Assembly: GCA_038230335.1 (NCBI GenBank) | Contig: JBBRNL010000003.1 | Location: 186,001-250,000, forward strand | Length of the DNA stretch: 64,000 bases | Direction of reading: 5' to 3' | Source of the DNA: JBBRDU01 sp038230335 | GTDB lineage: Bacteria; Verrucomicrobiota; Verrucomicrobiia; Chthoniobacterales; UBA10450 | Shown: in pieces, positions 16,013-25,023 of the stretch | How the letters are laid out: every line of letters starts with the position of its first letter | Position numbering within the stretch: the first letter of the stretch is position 1 | Program-made: the position numbers and the translations under genes | The notes under the pieces: model-generated | Told to the model about the DNA's origin: nothing | Database searches by the model: none | Seen by the model: the letters and a program-made list of their open reading frames with translations, nothing else

Positions 16013-16501
16013 GTGAGCGAGAAAGTCATCATCGAGCCGGCGACGGAGGCAGATTTGGATGAACTGTCCGAATTGCTCGGGGACCTCTTTAGCGAAGAGA
16101 GCGATTTTCGCCCGAATAAGGAGAAACAACTGCGCGGGTTGCGTCTTGTCTTCGAGCAGCCAAATCGCGGCCGCGTTTTTGTGCTGCGGCGCGACAACGT
16201 CATCGTGGGGACGATCAATCTGCTGTTTACAATTAGCACTGCGGAAGGCGGTTTCGTGATCCTGCTGGAGGATCTTGTCGTGCACAAAAATTACCGGGAT
16301 CACGGTTACGGATCGGACTTGCTGGAATACGCGATTAATTTCGCGAAGCAAAAACACTTTCTGCGCATCACGCTGTTGACCGACCGACCCGAGATTCGAT
16401 CGCAAAACTTTTTCCGGCGTCACGGGTTTGTCGATTCGTCGATGATGCCGATGCGTCTGTTGATTTCTCCGTCCAGCGCGGAAACCGAGACCGCGCTCTG
16501 A
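16013..16501 (+). CDS. GNAT family N-acetyltransferase
   Basis: This 162-residue protein begins at a GTG (16013). It shows IIEPATEADLDELSELLGDL at the N-terminus and VILLEDLVVHKNYRDHGYGS with the R-x2-G-x-G acetyl-CoA loop, then LLEYAINFAKQKHFLRITLL and the late FFRRHGFVDSS. The site-2 protease gene follows 53 bases downstream on the same strand, so the two may be co-transcribed. The substrate is unknown. Confidence 0.88.
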   Translation: MSEKVIIEPATEADLDELSELLGDLFSEESDFRPNKEKQLRGLRLVFEQPNRGRVFVLRRDNVIVGTINLLFTISTAEGGFVILLEDLVVHKNYRDHGYGSDLLEYAINFAKQKHFLRITLLTDRPEIRSQNFFRRHGFVDSSMMPMRLLISPSSAETETAL

Positions 16502-16554
16502 GCGAATCATCCGCTGATCGATCGCAGACTGCAGCGCGCCCGCCGCTGGCGCCG

Positions 16555-17289
16555 ATGCGCGCGGCCCTGCCACTTTTCCGGTTCGCCGGGATCCACGTTT
16601 ATCTGCACTTCACCTGGTTTGTCGTGGCCGCTATTGAGCTCGGCGGGTATTCGCGGCGCTATCATGCAGCGGTTTGGGGAGTGATCGAATATCTCTCGCT
16701 CTTTTTCATCGTGCTTCTGCACGAATTCGGACACGCGCTGGCCTGCCGGCAGACCGGTGGCCGGGCCGATCGCATTGTCCTGTGGCCTCTCGGCGGCGTT
16801 GCCTACGTCGCGCCGCCGCCTCGGCCGGGAGCGTACTTGTGGAGCATCGCGGCCGGACCGCTCGTGAATGTTGTGCTTTTCCCATTCCTGACGTTTTTCG
16901 TCGTCCTCTCGGCCAGATTGCATTGGGGCATAGCCCATCGCGATTTGTATCAATTTATTTTTGCCCTTTGGTCGATCAACACGGGACTGCTCGTTTTTAA
17001 TCTGCTCCCCGTCTATCCGCTGGATGGGGGGCAAATTGTACGCGCTCTGCTCTGGTATCGGTTGGGGCCGATCCGCAGTCTTAAGATTGCGAGTGTGATT
17101 GGCATTGCGGGCGCCATTGGATTCGCGGTGGTCGCCTACATGATGGGATCGATCTGGCTGGGCATCCTGGCCTTCTTCGTTTTCGGGCAGGCGCAAGCGG
17201 GCTGGCGACAGGCGCAAAGTCTAGCGCTGGAGGCGGAGGCACGGCCGGTCTCCGGCCCGGGCGAGGCAGATCCGCCCACGCGCATTTAG
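16555..17289 (+). CDS. Site-2 protease family (M50) zinc metalloprotease
   Basis: The 244-residue protein has about six hydrophobic segments. It carries the S2P motifs: HEFGH at residues 56-60 within the membrane segment FFIVLLHEFGHALAC, and N149-LLPVYPLDGGQ with D157 as the third zinc ligand. Enzymes of this kind cut membrane-embedded anti-sigma factors or signal-peptide remnants. An ECF sigma/anti-sigma operon lies 4 kb away, but no direct link can be shown. Its stop overlaps the end of the convergent aminopeptidase gene by four bases. Confidence 0.92.
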   Translation: MRAALPLFRFAGIHVYLHFTWFVVAAIELGGYSRRYHAAVWGVIEYLSLFFIVLLHEFGHALACRQTGGRADRIVLWPLGGVAYVAPPPRPGAYLWSIAAGPLVNVVLFPFLTFFVVLSARLHWGIAHRDLYQFIFALWSINTGLLVFNLLPVYPLDGGQIVRALLWYRLGPIRSLKIASVIGIAGAIGFAVVAYMMGSIWLGILAFFVFGQAQAGWRQAQSLALEAEARPVSGPGEADPPTRI

Positions 17290-19943
17290 CTTTTCTTCCG
17301 GCTCTCCCCCCAGGCGGCGAATTGATGCGCCAGTCTTTCTTTTAATTCAGCGCGGATTTGTATTTCGTCGATCGCCTTGGCGACCTCTTTAGCGCTTGCT
17401 TCGGGCAAGTTGGCCCTGGCATACGCCTTGAGCTCATCGACCCGCTGAAGATCGGAGAAAAAGCCAAACAAGCCCGGCGCGTAACTGTTGGCGCCAAGGG
17501 CATCGACCTTGCCGAGAAGAGCTTTCATGTTTTCCCGTGCGAATTGCCAGGCCAAGTCGGGGTGATCGCCAAAGCGGCCGACCTTGCCGACCAGAAAAAT
17601 GGCGCGACTGGTTGGAAGTTCGTTCGTTTGGGCGATTTGCAGTGTTTTTTTGACGAGGACCGGATCGGTCGCACAAGCCAGGGCGTCATAATAATTCTGT
17701 TTTTCACCGATGTTGGTGGTGGCGAGGCCGAGCTCATGAATTTTTTGCCAGGTCGCATTATCGGCATAGCGGCCGACGATAAGGAGGATGGGGCGTCGAA
17801 GATCGGGAGGAAGAGTGGCAGGATCTTCGAGATATTTTTGGAAACGATCGCGGCAACCAGCGATGACACCGGGATCGTTCAGGTCGCCTAGTGCAGTGAT
17901 GACACTGGCGCGCAAGTTAGCGAGCTTGACCGGCTCGTCCGATTTCGGCTCCCATCCGAGAGCATCGAAAGTGGGACGCAGAATGGAGCGCCCGTAACGC
18001 TGAAATTTTTCCCGGTCGGAGTGGCCCACGAGCAGCCGATTTGTGAAATCAAAAGCGTTTATGATCTGATCGCGCTCGGCTAATTCGGAGACGGATGGCA
18101 GTCCTTCCACTAATCGCAAATAGCGGGCAAGGGGAGCACGATTAGCCTGCACGAGGGCCCATTCATCGCTTAAAAGATTGACCCGATCGTCTACCTTTAG
18201 CGTCGGCAGCGCAGCCAGGAGCAGGTCCCACGATTTGTCGTCATACTGAACGCGATAATTTCCGGCACCGTCCATGTTCAGCTTTAGCACCGCGTTCGAC
18301 GGAATGTTCTTGAGCACGTCCGTGGCGTTGGTCATCAAACGGCTTTCGGGCTTGCCTGCGCCGGCTAAGAAATAGGTGAGTGGAATCTGCCAGCGCAGGG
18401 GCGGTGCGTTTTTGAAATTCACGGTCAAGCGCTCCTGCGTCAGCAGAACTCTGTCGTCCTCGCGTTTTACTTCCACGACAGGGAAGCCGGGCTGTTGCAG
18501 CCAGTTCGTGGCGATTTCTTCGACCGGCTTGCCGGATGCCTCAGCCAACTCATGCCAAAGATCGGCCGTGGTTGAGTTCGAATATTTATGCTTCGCCATG
18601 TAGCGGCGGATGCCGTCGCGAAACGCCTCCTGGCCGAGAAAGCTCTCCAGCATTCGAATGAAGGACTGACCTTTTTGATAGGTAATATCGTCGAAGGCGC
18701 TGTTTGCTTCAGCCTCGGTCGCGACGGGTTGCTGGATCGGATGAGTCGTGGAACGGACGTCGCCTTCCATGGCCTGTTCCTTGGCTATGCCGGTACGCCT
18801 GGTGGGATTGCGCGGCACATTTTTGCGGAGCCAGACTTCCCACTGCGGATTGAAGGACGCGGTCGATTTGGTTCCCATCCAAGAAGCGAATCCTTCGTTT
18901 AGCCACAGGTTGTCCCACCAGGCCATCGTGACGAGGTCGCCAAACCACATGTGTGCCATCTCATGGGCGAGGACGGCGAAGATGTCCTGCCTGGCGTCGT
19001 CCGACGTACTCCTGGGATCGAAAAGCAGAGAGCTTTCGAAGTAAGTGATGCCGCCCCAGTTCTCCATGGCGCCACCGAATCCGCCGGGGATCGCAATCTG
19101 ATCAAGCTTGGGCAGCGGGTAGGGAACTCCGAAGTAATCGTTATAGTAATCGAGGAGTTTGACGGAACTCTCCAGGGCGTAGCGTCCCCATTCCGCTTTT
19201 CCTTTGGTCGTAATGACGCGGACCTGCACGCCGTTGCTTTGCGTTTCGATGAGTTCCAGTTCGCCCGCGACAAAAACATTGAGATAACTCGACATCGAAG
19301 GAGTCATGGCAAACCGAACTTCCTTTCCGCCGTCGACTTTCGTTTCGCTCTCGACTGGCATGTTCGAAAGGGCGAGCCAGTTTTCCGGAACGACCGCGGT
19401 GAGTTGAAAGCGCGCGCGGAAACTTGGTTCATCCCAGCATGGGAAGAGACGACGCGCATCGGTCGCTTCGAATTGCGTTCCGAGCATGACCTTTTTCGCG
19501 CCGCTGCCCTGTTCCTGATAAGAAGCGTAGAATAATCCCTGGCCTTGTTCATTGATTTTGCCGGAGAAGGCGAGGGCCAGGGTATGCTCTCCAGTGGGGA
19601 GTTCCTCGCTCAAGGCGAGAGTGAGCAGTTCCTCTTTCCGGTCGATCGTCACGGCTGATTTCGGGAGCGGTTTGCCGTCGATGGACGCGGTGGTGACGTC
19701 CAATTCGAGAGCGTTGAGCACGATTTGGCGGACTGGTTTTCGCAGAATCACTTTGACCTTCTCAGTGCCGGTGAAGGAAAATTTGTCGATCCTGGGAACA
19801 ATGCGGACGGAGTATTCGGATGGGACGACCTGTTTCGGCAGTTTCCCGGGAGTCGTTTGGAAATCGAAAGGTTTTTCGGCATTCATGGGCGCGATCAGTG
19901 AGAAATAAGAGAGCGCAAGGAGCGCGAGACGCGGAAATCGCAT
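17286..19943 (-). CDS. M1 family aminopeptidase (secreted)
   Basis: From the ATG at 19943 the protein is 885 residues with a signal peptide (MRFPRLALLALSYFSLIAP, cut after NA). It has the aminopeptidase N architecture: N-terminal beta saddle, the exopeptidase motif GAMEN (291-295), the zinc site HEMAH (327-331) with the third ligand E350 in WLNEGFASW, and a C-terminal ERAP1-like helical domain. It removes N-terminal amino acids from peptides, here probably in the periplasm. The longer reading from 20027 would bury the signal peptide, so I reject it. It is convergent with the site-2 protease gene. Confidence 0.95.
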   Translation of the reverse strand: MRFPRLALLALSYFSLIAPMNAEKPFDFQTTPGKLPKQVVPSEYSVRIVPRIDKFSFTGTEKVKVILRKPVRQIVLNALELDVTTASIDGKPLPKSAVTIDRKEELLTLALSEELPTGEHTLALAFSGKINEQGQGLFYASYQEQGSGAKKVMLGTQFEATDARRLFPCWDEPSFRARFQLTAVVPENWLALSNMPVESETKVDGGKEVRFAMTPSMSSYLNVFVAGELELIETQSNGVQVRVITTKGKAEWGRYALESSVKLLDYYNDYFGVPYPLPKLDQIAIPGGFGGAMENWGGITYFESSLLFDPRSTSDDARQDIFAVLAHEMAHMWFGDLVTMAWWDNLWLNEGFASWMGTKSTASFNPQWEVWLRKNVPRNPTRRTGIAKEQAMEGDVRSTTHPIQQPVATEAEANSAFDDITYQKGQSFIRMLESFLGQEAFRDGIRRYMAKHKYSNSTTADLWHELAEASGKPVEEIATNWLQQPGFPVVEVKREDDRVLLTQERLTVNFKNAPPLRWQIPLTYFLAGAGKPESRLMTNATDVLKNIPSNAVLKLNMDGAGNYRVQYDDKSWDLLLAALPTLKVDDRVNLLSDEWALVQANRAPLARYLRLVEGLPSVSELAERDQIINAFDFTNRLLVGHSDREKFQRYGRSILRPTFDALGWEPKSDEPVKLANLRASVITALGDLNDPGVIAGCRDRFQKYLEDPATLPPDLRRPILLIVGRYADNATWQKIHELGLATTNIGEKQNYYDALACATDPVLVKKTLQIAQTNELPTSRAIFLVGKVGRFGDHPDLAWQFARENMKALLGKVDALGANSYAPGLFGFFSDLQRVDELKAYARANLPEASAKEVAKAIDEIQIRAELKERLAHQFAAWGESRKKS

Positions 19944-20079
19944 TCGGCCACTAAACAGCGGATGCGAGGGTTTGCATCTGCAAAGCGGCGGTGAATTCAG
20001 ACGCCTTCGGCGTTCGGTTTTTGACATCGCGCTCGGAGATCGCGATCCACCTCGTGGCGTGTGGAAAGGCTTTCGATTC

Positions 20080-20622
20080 CTACTGCACGACTAAAACGAG
20101 GAGGAGCTGGCCGTTTCCGATCTGTGGGCCCTTGATAACCAGAGGGCTGCGCTTGCTCAGTTTGGTGGCTGTCTCGAGGACGAGTTGATCAGTCGGCGGC
20201 TCGGTGCTGTCTCGTTGCATCAGCTTGAGATTGACGATGTATCCGCCTTCACTAGGACCCTGGGCATCGACGTGTAACGCGAAGTGCTTGCTCGAGGCCA
20301 GCCAATCTTCCTGTCCGTTCATGAGCGTCTTGCGCGACTGGCCGATGACCTCAAACTGGTTGTAGCCGAAGAGTTCCTTTAAGGTCGGCTCGATGCGGGC
20401 CAGCTCAGCGGGGATGACTTGCGGTTTCTCCACGTTGTCGGCCATGACCAGGCCGCTCCACACAATCTCTCCGGAATGTGATGCCGCGGGCTTGGATGAA
20501 CTCTTCTTATGAGCGGGGGCAAGAGGGTGGAGCAAATCGTCGAGAAAACCGCGGCCGTATGTCGGAGAGACGCTGGTCAGCAGCGCAAGACACGCGGTGG
20601 CAAGCATGAGCCGACGTTGCAT
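20080..20622 (-). CDS. Secreted protein of the sigma-factor operon
   Basis: The protein starts at the ATG at 20622 (MQRRLMLATACLALLTSVSP, signal peptide cut near TYG) and is 180 residues. The mature part contains IPAELARIEPTLKELFGYNQ and a beta-rich rest ending in NGQLLLVLVVQ. I do not recognise a named family. It begins 8 bases after the anti-sigma gene on the same strand, so it is the third gene of that operon and may be the cell-envelope output or sensor of the sigma system. Confidence 0.75.
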   Translation of the reverse strand: MQRRLMLATACLALLTSVSPTYGRGFLDDLLHPLAPAHKKSSSKPAASHSGEIVWSGLVMADNVEKPQVIPAELARIEPTLKELFGYNQFEVIGQSRKTLMNGQEDWLASSKHFALHVDAQGPSEGGYIVNLKLMQRDSTEPPTDQLVLETATKLSKRSPLVIKGPQIGNGQLLLVLVVQ

Positions 20623-20630
20623 GAACGATC

Positions 20631-21149
20631 TTACTTGGCGGCGTAGTCTGATGGCAGCGATTTCAATCCTTCCGTCCACAATACGGTGACCCTGTTCTCT
20701 TTCGATTCGAACATGGAGATTGTGGCGTTCGGAGCTACGGCGGGGTCCACGTGTGCGTTCAGAATTTGAGAGAGATACTGCGACTGCTCGGTGGGATCCT
20801 TCTGGCGCATGACAAACACCGCGCAGATGAAAAACAAGGCGAGGGAGGTCGCCCCGGTCCAGAATAGCCGACGAATCGTCCACCAGGTGGAGACGCTCTC
20901 GCCGCGTTCGCGCACTGGCCCGGCCTCTTCCCGAGCGATCCGCTCGCGTAGCTGGTGATGGAAGAAGTCTTCGTTGGTTAAGGCGGGTGCAACGAGTTCG
21001 CGCTTGAGCAGAGCGCCAAGCTGGTGCGCACCTCTTTTCTCCGCCTCAGCCGCGGCCTTGTCCGGCAGGGCGGATTCGAATTCGATCAACTCCTGCCCGG
21101 TGAGCTTATCATCCAGCCAGGCGGTCCAGTTTTCCTCAAATGTTTTCAT
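20631..21149 (-). CDS. Probable membrane-anchored anti-sigma factor
   Basis: The 172-residue protein overlaps the 3' end of the ECF sigma gene by 14 bases. Its N-terminal half (WTAWLDDKLTGQELIEFESA) is a helical anti-sigma-like segment without a zinc HxxxCxxC motif. A single membrane helix (TGATSLALFFICAVFVM) separates it from a C-terminal external domain. The order sigma factor, single-span protein, secreted protein is typical for transmembrane signalling. The anti-sigma role is inferred from topology and operon order. Confidence 0.75.
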   Translation of the reverse strand: MKTFEENWTAWLDDKLTGQELIEFESALPDKAAAEAEKRGAHQLGALLKRELVAPALTNEDFFHHQLRERIAREEAGPVRERGESVSTWWTIRRLFWTGATSLALFFICAVFVMRQKDPTEQSQYLSQILNAHVDPAVAPNATISMFESKENRVTVLWTEGLKSLPSDYAAK

Positions 21150-21750
21150 AAACGTCCTTCAACAGATTCTGCAACTTCTTGCGCGCATAAAACAGGCGCG
21201 ACATCACTGTGCCAATGGAGCACCCAAGCGCCTCTGCAATCTCGTGGTACTGCATATCCTCCATCTCTTTCATCAAAATTACGGCGCGATGCTCGGGTGA
21301 AAGCTGGGCGATCGCCCTGTCAATCTGCGATCGAATTTCGCCTCGCTGCATCCGCTCATAAGGCAACGCATCCTGCTTCGGCACCGTTTTTGACGCCGGG
21401 TCGATATCCTTTAACTGAATGGCATCATCGAATTCTGCCCCCGTGCCTTTCACCTGCTTTTTCCGGATCCAATCAATCGTCACGTTCATGACAATTCGAT
21501 AGATCCAGGTGTAAAAGGACGACTGCCCGCGAAAGCGGTTAATCGACTTCCACGCCTTCACGAAGCTGTCTTGAGCCAAGTCCCAGGCGTCCTGCTCACT
21601 ATGAACCATGTTATAAATCATGCCGAATACACGGGTTCTGTAGCGGGTAACCAGCTCATCGAATGCCTCGGAATCACCGGCCTGGCACTTTTTTACCAGG
21701 TCCAGGTCCGACACATCGGGCTGAGCCGGGGTCGCTTCCGTATGCATCAT
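21136..21750 (-). CDS. RNA polymerase ECF sigma factor (RpoE-like)
   Basis: The 204-residue protein has region 2 (GDSEAFDELVTRYRTRVFGM and SEQDAWDLAQDSFVKAWKSI) and region 4 (LSPEHRAVILMKEMEDMQYH and EIAEALGCSIGTVMSRLFYA), the complete pattern of an ECF sigma factor. It directs RNA polymerase to a stress or envelope regulon. The next gene, overlapping by 14 bases, encodes the likely membrane anti-sigma. No obvious GAAC-type autoregulated promoter was found upstream. Confidence 0.95.
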   Translation of the reverse strand: MMHTEATPAQPDVSDLDLVKKCQAGDSEAFDELVTRYRTRVFGMIYNMVHSEQDAWDLAQDSFVKAWKSINRFRGQSSFYTWIYRIVMNVTIDWIRKKQVKGTGAEFDDAIQLKDIDPASKTVPKQDALPYERMQRGEIRSQIDRAIAQLSPEHRAVILMKEMEDMQYHEIAEALGCSIGTVMSRLFYARKKLQNLLKDVYENI

Positions 21751-21786
21751 TGGACGGGGATACGGCTAATTCATTCAACAGCCGCG

Positions 21787-22443
21787 CTATCGGCTGCCGA
21801 AGCGGCGGCGCCACTCGCCCCGATATTCACCCATCAGGGTGATAATCCCATCCCGGACTTGGAAGAGGCGCTGGAGGAGAACCCCATGTTGTTCGGGCGT
21901 AATGAGCTTTTCCGCAAGGAGTTGGGAGGCTGCGTCCATCGAAGTAGTGATCGCCTTCAGTGCTCGCTTTAAATAGGCGATGGTCATACCGATTTCGTCC
22001 ACCCCGTCGTCGCTCAAAGCGGCCGCCAGTTTAGCGCTGGCCAGGGCCGAATGGGTCGCCAGTTTGACCGCGCCGGGCTCGTTTTGGAGCGAAGGATTTT
22101 GATCAAAAAGGCGGTCGATCCATATCGTTAAGGCAAAGGCCGCGCGGTAGAGGCTATGGTCCTCAAAGGTGTCCGGCGCGACGGAAGCCTCATCTTCCTC
22201 GGAATCGTCGTCGCTGCTCGCATCCTCGTCGAGCAGAGCGTCGACCTCGGCACTCCAATCTTTTGAATCGATCAGCTGTGTCCAACCCATCTCGCGCGCG
22301 ATGATTTGATCGCGTTGCGGATCGTCCAAATATTTCTCGAGCAGCTCCATGTATTTCTCCGTCTTATGATCCTGCTGCTGCAGGAAGCGCTCCCAATCAT
22401 ACTCATCCCAGGCGCGCTCGGGCTCGTGATCGAAGCCAGACAT
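21787..22443 (-). CDS. Conserved acidic hypothetical protein
   Basis: The 218-residue soluble protein has a helical N-terminus (YDWERFLQQQDHKTEKYMEL), a very acidic linker (LLDEDASSDDDSEEDEAS), and a helical C-terminal half (LATHSALASAKLAAALSDDG and QHGVLLQRLFQVRDGIITLM). I do not recognise the family. It lies upstream of the sigma-factor gene on the same strand with a 36-base gap, so it may belong to the same transcription unit. No signal peptide or membrane helix. Confidence 0.65.
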   Translation of the reverse strand: MSGFDHEPERAWDEYDWERFLQQQDHKTEKYMELLEKYLDDPQRDQIIAREMGWTQLIDSKDWSAEVDALLDEDASSDDDSEEDEASVAPDTFEDHSLYRAAFALTIWIDRLFDQNPSLQNEPGAVKLATHSALASAKLAAALSDDGVDEIGMTIAYLKRALKAITTSMDAASQLLAEKLITPEQHGVLLQRLFQVRDGIITLMGEYRGEWRRRFGSR

Positions 22444-22557
22444 AATGAGGACTAAACGCCAGTTTGGTATTCGCGCAAAAGTTTTTCCGCAGGCCGAGTG
22501 GCTGCCTTGGACCGCATGTGAATGGGCGAAGAGTGTGGCCGCGGCAGAGCGGTGTCC

Positions 22558-23667
22558 CTACTGGGCCGGCGTCTGTACCGCGCGCTGTGTCTGGAGGCGC
22601 AATTGCCCGCAGGCGGCCGCAATGTCGTGGCCTTTCTCGCGCCGCAGGGTGGCCGGCACGTCGTGATGTTTCAGGATGGAGAGGAATTTCTCCTGACGAT
22701 TGCGCGAAGGGCGCGACCACTCCAGTCCCTCGACCGTGTTGTAGGGGATAAGATTAATCTTGGCCGATAAACGGCGGGCATGGCGGGCCAGCAAATGGGC
22801 CTGGGAGTCGGCATCGTTAACTCCTGCGATCAGGATGTATTCGAACGTGAGACGCTGCTTCTTGCGCGCGACGTAGTGATCGCAGGCCGAGAGTAATGTT
22901 TCCACATTGTAGCGCTGGTTGACCGGCATGATCTGACTGCGCACATCGTCGCTTGCGCCATGCAGCGAAACGGCCAGGCGAATCTGCATCGGTTCGTCGG
23001 CCAGCTTGCGAATCTGCGGAGCCAGACCGCTGGTCGAGACAGTGATGTGGCGCGCTCCGATGCCGAGACCCCACGGCGCGTTGATAATCTGGATGGCTCT
23101 CATCAAGTTCTCGAAGTTGGCCAGCGGCTCGCCCATGCCCATAAAGACGATGTTATCGATCTTCTCACCGCTGACGCGTTCGATCGCGATGATTTGATCG
23201 ACGATCTCGTTAGGCTGCAGATTGCGGGAGAAACCGTCGAGCCCGCTTGCGCAAAACTTGCACCCGTAGGCGCAGCCGACCTGCGTGGAAACACAGAGAG
23301 TGCGCCGGTCCGATTTGTCTCCATAAAGTGCCGGCGACGCCGGGATGAGGACGGCTTCGATGAGACTTCCGTCGCCCAGCCGGAAGAGAAATTTTTGGGT
23401 GGTATCGGCTGAGCCGAGGACCCGAACCGTGACCGGTTGCTGGAGGCTGAACTCAGCGGCAAGCCTTTCGCGCAAGGCGCGTGGCAGATCGGTCATGGCA
23501 TCCCAGGATTCGATGCGTTTGCGATAGAGCCAGTCTGCAATCTGGGTGGCGCGGTAGGCGGGCTCGCCCGAAGCGTCGACCGTGGCCTGCAAATCGGTGA
23601 GATGAAGAGACTTGATGTCTGGCTTGCTCTCGTTGGGCACTAACGAAGTTAGTGGGAAGCGGCGCAA
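22558..23667 (-). CDS. rlmN: 23S rRNA (adenine2503-C2)-methyltransferase
   Basis: This radical-SAM enzyme methylates A2503 of 23S rRNA and A37 of some tRNAs. It contains C132-x3-C136-x2-C139 (CAYGCKFC) for the iron-sulfur cluster, C125 just before it, and C353 in IAAACGQL, the cysteine that takes the methyl group in this family. FMGMGEPLANFENLM and HITVSTSGLAPQIRKL are also typical. The length of 369 is usual. The frame starts at a TTG (23667); a GTG at 23640 is an alternative start, and no ATG precedes the conserved part. Confidence 0.96.
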   Translation of the reverse strand: MRRFPLTSLVPNESKPDIKSLHLTDLQATVDASGEPAYRATQIADWLYRKRIESWDAMTDLPRALRERLAAEFSLQQPVTVRVLGSADTTQKFLFRLGDGSLIEAVLIPASPALYGDKSDRRTLCVSTQVGCAYGCKFCASGLDGFSRNLQPNEIVDQIIAIERVSGEKIDNIVFMGMGEPLANFENLMRAIQIINAPWGLGIGARHITVSTSGLAPQIRKLADEPMQIRLAVSLHGASDDVRSQIMPVNQRYNVETLLSACDHYVARKKQRLTFEYILIAGVNDADSQAHLLARHARRLSAKINLIPYNTVEGLEWSRPSRNRQEKFLSILKHHDVPATLRREKGHDIAAACGQLRLQTQRAVQTPAQ

Positions 23668-23842
23668 TCATCAAACGGGAGACTTGGCGGCGCGGGTGGG
23701 CCAAGGTTGTGGCCGCCTTACCTCTCGCGTGGGCTCATGCCTGGGGACACGGCAGCAGAGTGCCGTGGCTGCGGCGGCGGCTGTCCGCGTTGCGAGGAAA
23801 GGCCGCCTTGAGTGCGGCGCGTTCATGGTTAGGGTGGGGACG

Positions 23843-24040
23843 ATGAAACGGTTTGGATTCCTGGGATTACTGTCGTGTGTTCTTGCTTTGGGTATTAGCG
23901 GCTGCGCCTCCAAAGACGAAGTGACACAGGAAACGAGCACTGCGCCCAAGACTTCCGTGCCCGGGGAAGACGTATCTGGGGCCGGCGGTTTGACACCGTC
24001 GGGCGGACCGGGCGGAGCTGCGGCCAACGTTCGTTTCTAG
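23843..24040 (+). CDS. Small lipoprotein, 65 aa
   Basis: ATG at 23843 begins a lipoprotein signal (MKRFGFLGLLSCVLALGISG with the modified cysteine next, lipobox ISGC). A short Thr/Gly-rich tail follows and ends in GGAAANVRF. An AGGGTGGGG upstream is a good ribosome-binding site. No domain is recognisable; it is probably an outer-membrane-anchored small protein. It reads towards the Mpv17-like gene about 100 bases downstream. Confidence 0.7.
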   Translation: MKRFGFLGLLSCVLALGISGCASKDEVTQETSTAPKTSVPGEDVSGAGGLTPSGGPGGAAANVRF

Positions 24041-24141
24041 CGATACTCCGCGGACGTATCCTTGCCCCTGCCTGCCCAACCAGGCATTGGCCGCGTCAGT
24101 TTCCACTTGCTCACGGAACCCTGCTGAGAAGTGTCTGCCTC

Positions 24142-24870
24142 ATGCCGAAACCGAAAACGCCCCTGACCATCGGCTGGGAGGCGGCCCGAGCCAACGCGAT
24201 CCCCGGCTTCATTTTGCAGGGTGCGATGCTGGTAATCCTCGTTGGGTATTACGCGAGCGCGAAGTTCGCCGGTTTTCTCAATCGAGTCGCGCACTACAAG
24301 GAGCAGCACAGCCTTTTCTTCGTCATTTTCGCAGGAATTATCGCGGGAGCCGTTTTGCCGGAGCTGTTCGTCATTTGCTTTTTTCAGAAAGGAAAACTGC
24401 GACGGCAAAATTTTCGAAACCTTGCCTTCACCGTTCCCACGTGGGCGATCGATGCGATCCTGGTTGACCTCATGTATCGCGCGAACGCGATGTGGTTCGG
24501 CAGCGTCGTCACTCTCCCGGTCGTTCTGGCCAAGATCTGTGTGGATCAACTCGGCTATAATCCGTTTTTTGCCGCGCCCGCTGAGGTGCTGGTTTACGAA
24601 TGGAAGAACGATGGGTTTTCCAGCCGATCGGCCCGACGCGCCTTCAGTTGGGATCATTACCGCGACAAGATTGTGCCGACTTTGCTGGCGACCTGGGTGG
24701 TGTGGGCGCCGCTCATGGCCATCATCTATTCGCTGCCTTATCCGGTGCAGTTCCCGCTTTTCAGTCTCGCGCTTACCTTTTGGGTTTTGCTTCTGACTTA
24801 CATGACGAACCGGTTCTCAGGGAAAATCGAAGCCGATGCGCCGCTCGCCCTTTCTACCGCGGACCCGTAG
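24142..24870 (+). CDS. Mpv17/PMP22-like integral membrane protein
   Basis: The 242-residue protein has four to six membrane segments. Its second half matches the layout of the Mpv17/PMP22 family, best known from mitochondria and peroxisomes: AKICVDQLGYNPFFAAPAEV (K-x3-DQ-x3-P), then LLATWVVWAPLMAIIYSLPY (W-x2-W-x-P) and FPLFSLALTFWVLLLTYMTN (late W in a hydrophobic stretch). In eukaryotes these proteins form pores or help maintain organelle homeostasis; the bacterial role is unknown. Family membership is inferred from motif spacing and should be tested by profile search. Confidence 0.6.
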   Translation: MPKPKTPLTIGWEAARANAIPGFILQGAMLVILVGYYASAKFAGFLNRVAHYKEQHSLFFVIFAGIIAGAVLPELFVICFFQKGKLRRQNFRNLAFTVPTWAIDAILVDLMYRANAMWFGSVVTLPVVLAKICVDQLGYNPFFAAPAEVLVYEWKNDGFSSRSARRAFSWDHYRDKIVPTLLATWVVWAPLMAIIYSLPYPVQFPLFSLALTFWVLLLTYMTNRFSGKIEADAPLALSTADP

Positions 24871-24930
24871 GCAGCGGTCTGTGACCCCCCAACTCGGGCC
24901 ATCCAACGCTCGCCTTGGTGGAATGGGATA

Positions 24931-25018
24931 GCCACGGATGGACACAGATTTGCACAGATGGGAGAAGGGGATATGACCTCGGTTGTTTTATCGGTGTTAA
25001 TCCGTGTTCATCTATGGC
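24931..25018. repeat. Imperfect inverted repeat of the CACAGAT family
   Basis: Left arm GCCACGGATGGACACAGATT (24931-24950) and right arm AATCCGTGTTCATCTATGGC (24999-25018) pair imperfectly around about 48 bases. A related element lies at 62541-62636. It sits directly at the 3' ends of two convergent genes, so it could work as a bidirectional terminator. Confidence 0.65.
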
Positions 25019-25023
25019 GATTC

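Noticed and set aside
24037..24657. Minus-strand 206-codon frame opposite the Mpv17-like gene
   Set aside because: It is low in hydrophobic core patterns and antisense to a convincing membrane protein.
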